Part shown: in pieces, positions 5,818 to 8,287 of the stretch
Layout: each line of letters opens with the position of its first letter
Numbering within the stretch: position 1 is the first letter of the stretch
Source of the DNA: Acidobacteriaceae bacterium
Lineage (GTDB): Bacteria > Acidobacteriota > Terriglobia > Terriglobales > Acidobacteriaceae
NCBI GenBank assembly: GCA_003156235.1
Contig: PMGP01000382.1
Coordinates: forward strand, 1,036-9,322
Length of the DNA: 8,287 nt
Reading direction: 5' to 3'
Program-made: the position numbers and the translations under genes
Notes under the pieces: model-generated
The model's database searches: none
What the model was told of the DNA's origin: nothing
Seen by the model: the letters and a program-made list of their open reading frames with translations, nothing else

Positions 5818-8287
5818 CTACTTCACCACCAGGTTCACCAGCTTGCCGGGGACGACGATGACCTTGACTACCGTCTTGCCTGCGATGCGTGAGTTGACCT
5901 TTTCGTCGGCGAGAGCGGCAGCCTCAAGAGTCTTGGCGCTGGCATCGGCGGCTACGCGAACTACGGTGACCAGCTTGCCGTTGATCTGGACGGGAATTTC
6001 GAGTTCGTCTTCTTTAGCCAGTTCGGGATCGCTGACGGGCCATGGAGCGCGCAGGACAGAACCTCTCTCGCCAAGTTCTTCCCAGAGTTCGGCGGCAAGG
6101 TACGGAGCAAATGGCGCTAGCAGCAGGACCAGAGAGCGCAGCAGCTCGCGCACAACAGGAGCCGGAACTTCGCTTGCTGTTAGTTGCGCGTCGGCGGCCT
6201 GAATTTCATTGACCAGCTCCATGATGGCTGCCACGCAAGTGTTGAAATGCCAGCGGTCCTCAAAGTCCAAAGTGATTTTGGCGATGGTCTGGTGAAGCTT
6301 ACGCAGTAGCTTGAGAGAGATGCCTTTGGGCAGATGCTCCGAGGTACATCCCTCAGGGGCTAAAGCCCCCGTTTCCTTTGCCGGACTGATGTACGGGCTA
6401 AAGCCCGTACCCTTCACCGCACCGAGTTTATCCGAGGCATGAACAGCGGTGCGCGCGAGCGGCGCATACTTTGTCGTCAACCGCCATACACGTGCCAGGA
6501 AGCGGCTGACTCCGGCGACGCCGTCCTCCTGCCAGTCCAGATCACGGTCGGGCGGCGCGGCAAACAGGGCGTACATGCGCGTGGCGTCGGCGCCGTAACG
6601 GGCGACCATCTCGTCGGGCGAGACCACGTTGCCCTTGGACTTGGACATTTTGGCGCCGTCTTTGATGACCATGCCTTGCGTGAAGAGGCGGCGGGCCGGC
6701 TCGTCGTTGACGATCAGCCCCAGGTCGCGCATCACCTTGGTCCAGAAGCGCGAGTAGATGAGGTGCAGAATGGCGTGCTCGACTCCGCCGATGTACTGGT
6801 CGATGGGGAACCAGTATTGCGCCTTCGCCGAATCAAAAGGAGCCTTCACGTTCTTCGCGTCCGTGTAGCGATAGAAGTACCAGCTGGAATCGACGAAGGT
6901 GTCCATGGTGTCGGTTTCGCGTTTGGCTGGCTTGCCGCATTTGGGGCAGGCGACGTTGACGAACTCCGGCACGCGGCTCAGCGGCGAGCCGCCCTGCTGG
7001 GTGATTTCAATCTGATCGGGCAGCACGACGGGCAACTGGTCGTCGGGAACCGGCACAAGGCCGCAGCTCTCGCAGTGAATGATGGGGATGGGCGTGCCCC
7101 AGAAACGCTGCCGGCTCACGCCCCAGTCCTTGAGGCGGAAGGTGACCTTGGGCTCGCCGAAGGCACTGCGTGCAGCAGTCTCTTGGAGGAGTTCTTGCGC
7201 GCGAGCACAACTCAGGCCGTCGTACTCGCCGGAGTTGACGAGTACGCCGTCTTCGGAACAGAAAGGGAGGCTCTCCGAGCCCTCGGCGCTTTGGACTGGC
7301 TTAATCACCTCGACAATGGGCAAGTTGTATTTTGTGGCGAACTCGAAGTCGCGCTCATCGTGGCCGGGAACGCTCATGATAGCGCCGGTGCCGTAGTCGG
7401 CAAGGATGTAGTTGGCCACCCAGATGGGCACACGCTGGTTGTTGTAGGGGTTGATGGCAAAACGGCCTGTGGGAACGCCGTGCTTTTCGATTGCGCCCAG
7501 GTCGCCGGCCTCGCGCGCTTTCTTCTGCTCGGCGATCATGGCGTCGACCTGCTCTTTGAGCTTCGGGTCGGCGGCGGCGAATTGCCTGGTGAGTTCGTGC
7601 TCTGGGGCCAACTGCACACTGGTGGCGCCGAAGATGGTGTCCACGCGGGTGGTGAAAACGCGGATGCGCGTCTTTTCTATTCCCTGTTTCCTGTTCCCTG
7701 TTCCCTCGTCGACTTTTTCCGCCAGGAAAAAGTCGACGTCCGTTCCTTCGCTGCGGCCGATCCAGTTGCGCTGCATGGTGCGAACTTTTTCCGGCCAGCC
7801 TTCCAGCTTGTCGAGGCCGTCGAGCAACTCCTGGGCGTAGGCGGTGATGCGAAAGAACCATTGCACCAGATCGCGTTGGTCCACTTGCGTGGTTTCGTGC
7901 CGCCAGCAGCATCCATCGATGACCTGCTCGTTGGCCAGAACAGTGGCGCACTCAGGGCACCAATTGACCTTGCTTTTTTTGCGGTAAACCAGGCCTTTTT
8001 CGTACATGCGCAGGAAGAACCACTGGTTCCATCGGTAGTACTCCGGCAGGCAGGTGGCGATTTCGCACGCCCAGTCGTAGCCCAGGCCGAGCCGGTCCAT
8101 TTGGATTTTCATCGCGGCGATGTTGGCGAGGGTCCACTGGCGCGGCGGGGTGTTGTTTTTGAGCGCGGCGTTTTCGGCGGGCAGGCCGAAGGCGTCCCAG
8201 CCCATGGGATGGAGCACGTTGTAGCCGCGCATCCACATATGGCGGGCCAGCGCGTCGCCGATGGAGTAGTTGCGCACGTGGCCCATG
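5818..8287 (-). CDS. leuS: leucyl-tRNA synthetase, 5'-truncated by window edge
   Basis: LeuRS charges tRNA-Leu with leucine and is essential. The visible 822 residues begin at the end of the HMGH signature (MGHVRNYSIGD), so about 45 residues are missing. In order they contain WDAFGLPAENAA (30-41), a zinc motif CPEC (110-113) with GCCWRH (125-130), and the CP1 editing domain with TTRVDT (212-217) and GTGAIMSVPGHDERDFEF (299-316, editing Asp310). They continue with DWGVSRQRFWGTPIPI (387-402), a second cysteine cluster (CESC 405-408, CPKC 447-450), GVEHAILHLIYSRFW (501-515), KMSKS (546-550), the anticodon-binding helices (about 660-745) and the C-terminal PGKLVNLVV. All catalytic residues look intact. 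Two insertions are translated repeat DNA: residues 184-203 at the editing-domain entrance and about 625-650 before the anticodon-binding domain. The stop is TAG at 5820-5818. Confidence 0.98.
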   Translation of the reverse strand, partial: MGHVRNYSIGDALARHMWMRGYNVLHPMGWDAFGLPAENAALKNNTPPRQWTLANIAAMKIQMDRLGLGYDWACEIATCLPEYYRWNQWFFLRMYEKGLVYRKKSKVNWCPECATVLANEQVIDGCCWRHETTQVDQRDLVQWFFRITAYAQELLDGLDKLEGWPEKVRTMQRNWIGRSEGTDVDFFLAEKVDEGTGNRKQGIEKTRIRVFTTRVDTIFGATSVQLAPEHELTRQFAAADPKLKEQVDAMIAEQKKAREAGDLGAIEKHGVPTGRFAINPYNNQRVPIWVANYILADYGTGAIMSVPGHDERDFEFATKYNLPIVEVIKPVQSAEGSESLPFCSEDGVLVNSGEYDGLSCARAQELLQETAARSAFGEPKVTFRLKDWGVSRQRFWGTPIPIIHCESCGLVPVPDDQLPVVLPDQIEITQQGGSPLSRVPEFVNVACPKCGKPAKRETDTMDTFVDSSWYFYRYTDAKNVKAPFDSAKAQYWFPIDQYIGGVEHAILHLIYSRFWTKVMRDLGLIVNDEPARRLFTQGMVIKDGAKMSKSKGNVVSPDEMVARYGADATRMYALFAAPPDRDLDWQEDGVAGVSRFLARVWRLTTKYAPLARTAVHASDKLGAVKGTGFSPYISPAKETGALAPEGCTSEHLPKGISLKLLRKLHQTIAKITLDFEDRWHFNTCVAAIMELVNEIQAADAQLTASEVPAPVVRELLRSLVLLLAPFAPYLAAELWEELGERGSVLRAPWPVSDPELAKEDELEIPVQINGKLVTVVRVAADASAKTLEAAALADEKVNSRIAGKTVVKVIVVPGKLVNLVVK
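6344..6415. repeat. compound TAAA-loop palindromic element inserted in frame in leuS
   Basis: There are two hairpins with the same TAAA loop. GGGGC (6356-6360) pairs with GCCCC (6365-6369). GTACGGGC (6391-6398) pairs perfectly with GCCCGTAC (6403-6410). In addition GTACATC (6344-6350) can pair with GATGTAC (6388-6394), which would enclose the first hairpin but compete with the second. The stretch is translated as part of leuS (GTGFSPYISPAKETGALAPE) without a stop. I recall 'GTACGGGCTAAAGCCCGTAC' as a dispersed, usually intergenic acidobacterial repeat. Boundaries are approximate. Confidence 0.8.
7681..7707. repeat. heptanucleotide tandem repeat in leuS
   Basis: The plus strand reads TCCCTGT, TTCCTGT, TCCCTGT, TCCCTC: 3.8 copies of a 7-base unit (GGGAACA in a rotated frame on the coding strand), with one substitution in the second copy. 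It encodes roughly EGTGNRKQG in LeuRS. Seven is not a multiple of three, so gain or loss of one unit would shift the leuS frame. Confidence 0.8.
7707..7738. repeat. perfect 14-bp-stem palindrome in leuS
   Basis: CGTCGACTTTTTCC (7707-7720) is the exact reverse complement of GGAAAAAGTCGACG (7725-7738), with a 4-base loop GCCA (7721-7724). It is translated as VDFFLAEKVD in LeuRS and abuts the heptanucleotide repeat. A perfect stem of this length inside a coding region is very unlikely by chance. Confidence 0.85.

Noticed and set aside
7262..7306. Possible further insertion in leuS encoding SAEGSESLPF
   Set aside because: It contains only an imperfect short inverted repeat (GGCTC/GAGCC), and this is a naturally variable LeuRS loop, so ordinary divergence explains it.
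1..8287. CRISPR array, tRNA, rRNA, transposase, phage or defence genes
   Set aside because: No regularly spaced repeats with spacers, no cloverleaf, and no relevant protein motifs were seen on either strand.

Overview
This is a chromosomal housekeeping and accessory window from a GC-rich bacterium. The best guess is an acidobacterium of the Terriglobia type. That guess rests on three things: the look of the RecG, LeuRS and Mce-type proteins, an otherwise unfamiliar 131-residue protein of a kind I associate with acidobacteria, and dispersed palindromic repeats with TAAA-loop 'GGGCTAAAGCCC' and 'GGATGGGGCACC' cores that I recall as common in that group. No search was run, so the assignment is from memory.

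Layout. Positions 1-1529 (+) hold the C-terminal two thirds of the RecG helicase, whose 5' end lies outside the window. A low-GC gap leads to a small ankyrin-repeat lipoprotein (1678-2163, +). Converging on it with a 10-base gap is a small uncharacterised protein on the minus strand (2174-2569). After a 215-base divergent spacer come acpS, the holo-ACP synthase (2785-3168, +), and an MlaD/Mce-type lipid-transport protein (3230-4306, +) with a TTG start and five exact 34-residue C-terminal repeats. Next is a GNAT acetyltransferase (4404-4904, +). The right half is a minus-strand pair: leuS (5818 to beyond 8287, 5' end missing), followed one base after its stop codon by a six-helix membrane protein (4914-5816).

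The most unusual feature is the presence of intergenic-type repetitive DNA inside essential or core genes, all in frame and without stop codons. recG carries a REP-like hairpin element (about 729-822) in the loop before helicase motif IV. leuS carries two unrelated insertions: a compound TAAA-loop palindrome (6344-6415), and a perfect 14-bp-stem palindrome (7707-7738) directly abutting a heptanucleotide tandem repeat (7681-7707). This resembles the in-frame palindromic elements described in Rickettsia, but the sequences here are different.

The genes do not form one pathway. AcpS (fatty acid synthesis) beside an Mce-type phospholipid transporter component suggests a loose envelope-lipid neighbourhood. 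leuS and the membrane protein are very probably cotranscribed. No CRISPR array, tRNA, rRNA, transposase or phage gene is visible.
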